From Planctomycetia bacterium (GTDB taxonomy: Bacteria > Planctomycetota > Phycisphaerae > Phycisphaerales > UBA1924), in contig SXOY01000283.1 in assembly GCA_005776545.1 (NCBI GenBank), forward strand, positions 1 through 6,864: a DNA stretch of 6,864 bases, given 5' to 3'. Both the position numbers and the translations under genes were made by a program. The notes under the pieces were generated by a model that did no database searches, was not told where the DNA came from, and saw only the letters and a list, made by a program, of their open reading frames with translations. This document shows positions 6,745 through 6,864 of the stretch, piece after piece (the stretch's first letter is position 1; every line of letters starts with the position of its first letter).

Positions 6745-6864
6745 TCAGACCGTGCGCACTTCAGCACCAATTTCCTTCTTGAGCTTCTCGGTCACGCTTG
6801 CCACCTGCGGATCTACTTCCTCGTGGCGAAGGGTGCGGGCACTGTCGCGGAAACGCAAACGGGC
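6745..6864 (-). CDS. pheT: Phenylalanyl-tRNA synthetase beta subunit, C-terminal end (3' partial piece of gene)
   Basis: The last 39 codons and a TGA stop (6745-6747) are read on the minus strand; the gene continues past the right edge. The visible peptide contains LRFRDSARTLRHEEVD followed by an amphipathic helix and GAEVRTV at the end. This matches the close of the FDX-ACB (anticodon-binding) domain of PheT, with its F-R-x-x-x-R-T-L-x-x-E-E-V signature. PheT pairs with PheS in the (alpha-beta)2 enzyme that charges tRNA-Phe in the cytoplasm; this domain contacts the tRNA anticodon region. The gene converges on the tRNA-Arg gene with 26 bases between them, and no clear terminator is visible there. 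The assignment rests on a short piece, but the motif is distinctive. Confidence 0.85.
   Translation of the reverse strand, partial: ARLRFRDSARTLRHEEVDPQVASVTEKLKKEIGAEVRTV

Overview
The window looks like a chromosomal segment from a member of the Planctomycetota, most likely class Phycisphaerae. The main clue is the C-terminus of the two large proteins. Both end in a paired calcium-loop segment of the type D-F-N-x-D-G-x-V-x-F-F-D-Y-L-D-F-V, followed by a final Gly-Cys. From memory, this 'GC-type' dockerin-like tail is typical of large secreted proteins in that group. This placement is inferred from protein style; no rRNA marker is present.

Layout. Positions 1-1751 (+) hold the C-terminal part of a secreted subtilisin-like (S8) serine protease whose N-terminus lies left of the window. 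It is followed by a strong intrinsic terminator at 1780-1813 and a short intergenic region. Positions 1936-5118 (+) hold a complete 1060-residue paralogue: signal peptide, long pro-region, S8 catalytic domain with a full Asp/His/Ser triad, three PPC-like beta modules and the dockerin-like tail. A hairpin at 5154-5192 is probably a bidirectional terminator separating it from the convergent gene at 5191-6567 (-). That gene encodes a membrane-anchored PIN-TRAM protein of the YacL type, a predicted ribonuclease. A tRNA-Arg(UCU) gene lies at 6645-6718 (+). The right edge (6745-6864, -) holds the last 39 codons of the phenylalanyl-tRNA synthetase beta subunit (pheT).

How it fits together. The two proteases are tandem paralogues with the same module order. 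They are probably transcribed separately, because a terminator and a candidate promoter lie between them. Their protein sequences are well conserved while third codon positions have diverged strongly, so the duplication is old and both copies appear to be under selection. They are likely exported, calcium-dependent enzymes for protein degradation outside the cytoplasm, attached or sorted through the C-terminal tail. The right third is ordinary housekeeping: RNA metabolism (PIN-TRAM), a tRNA and a tRNA synthetase.

No mobile element, CRISPR array, phage gene or toxin-antitoxin pair was seen. The most interesting part is the tandem protease pair and its dockerin-like tail, which has diverged in the second copy.
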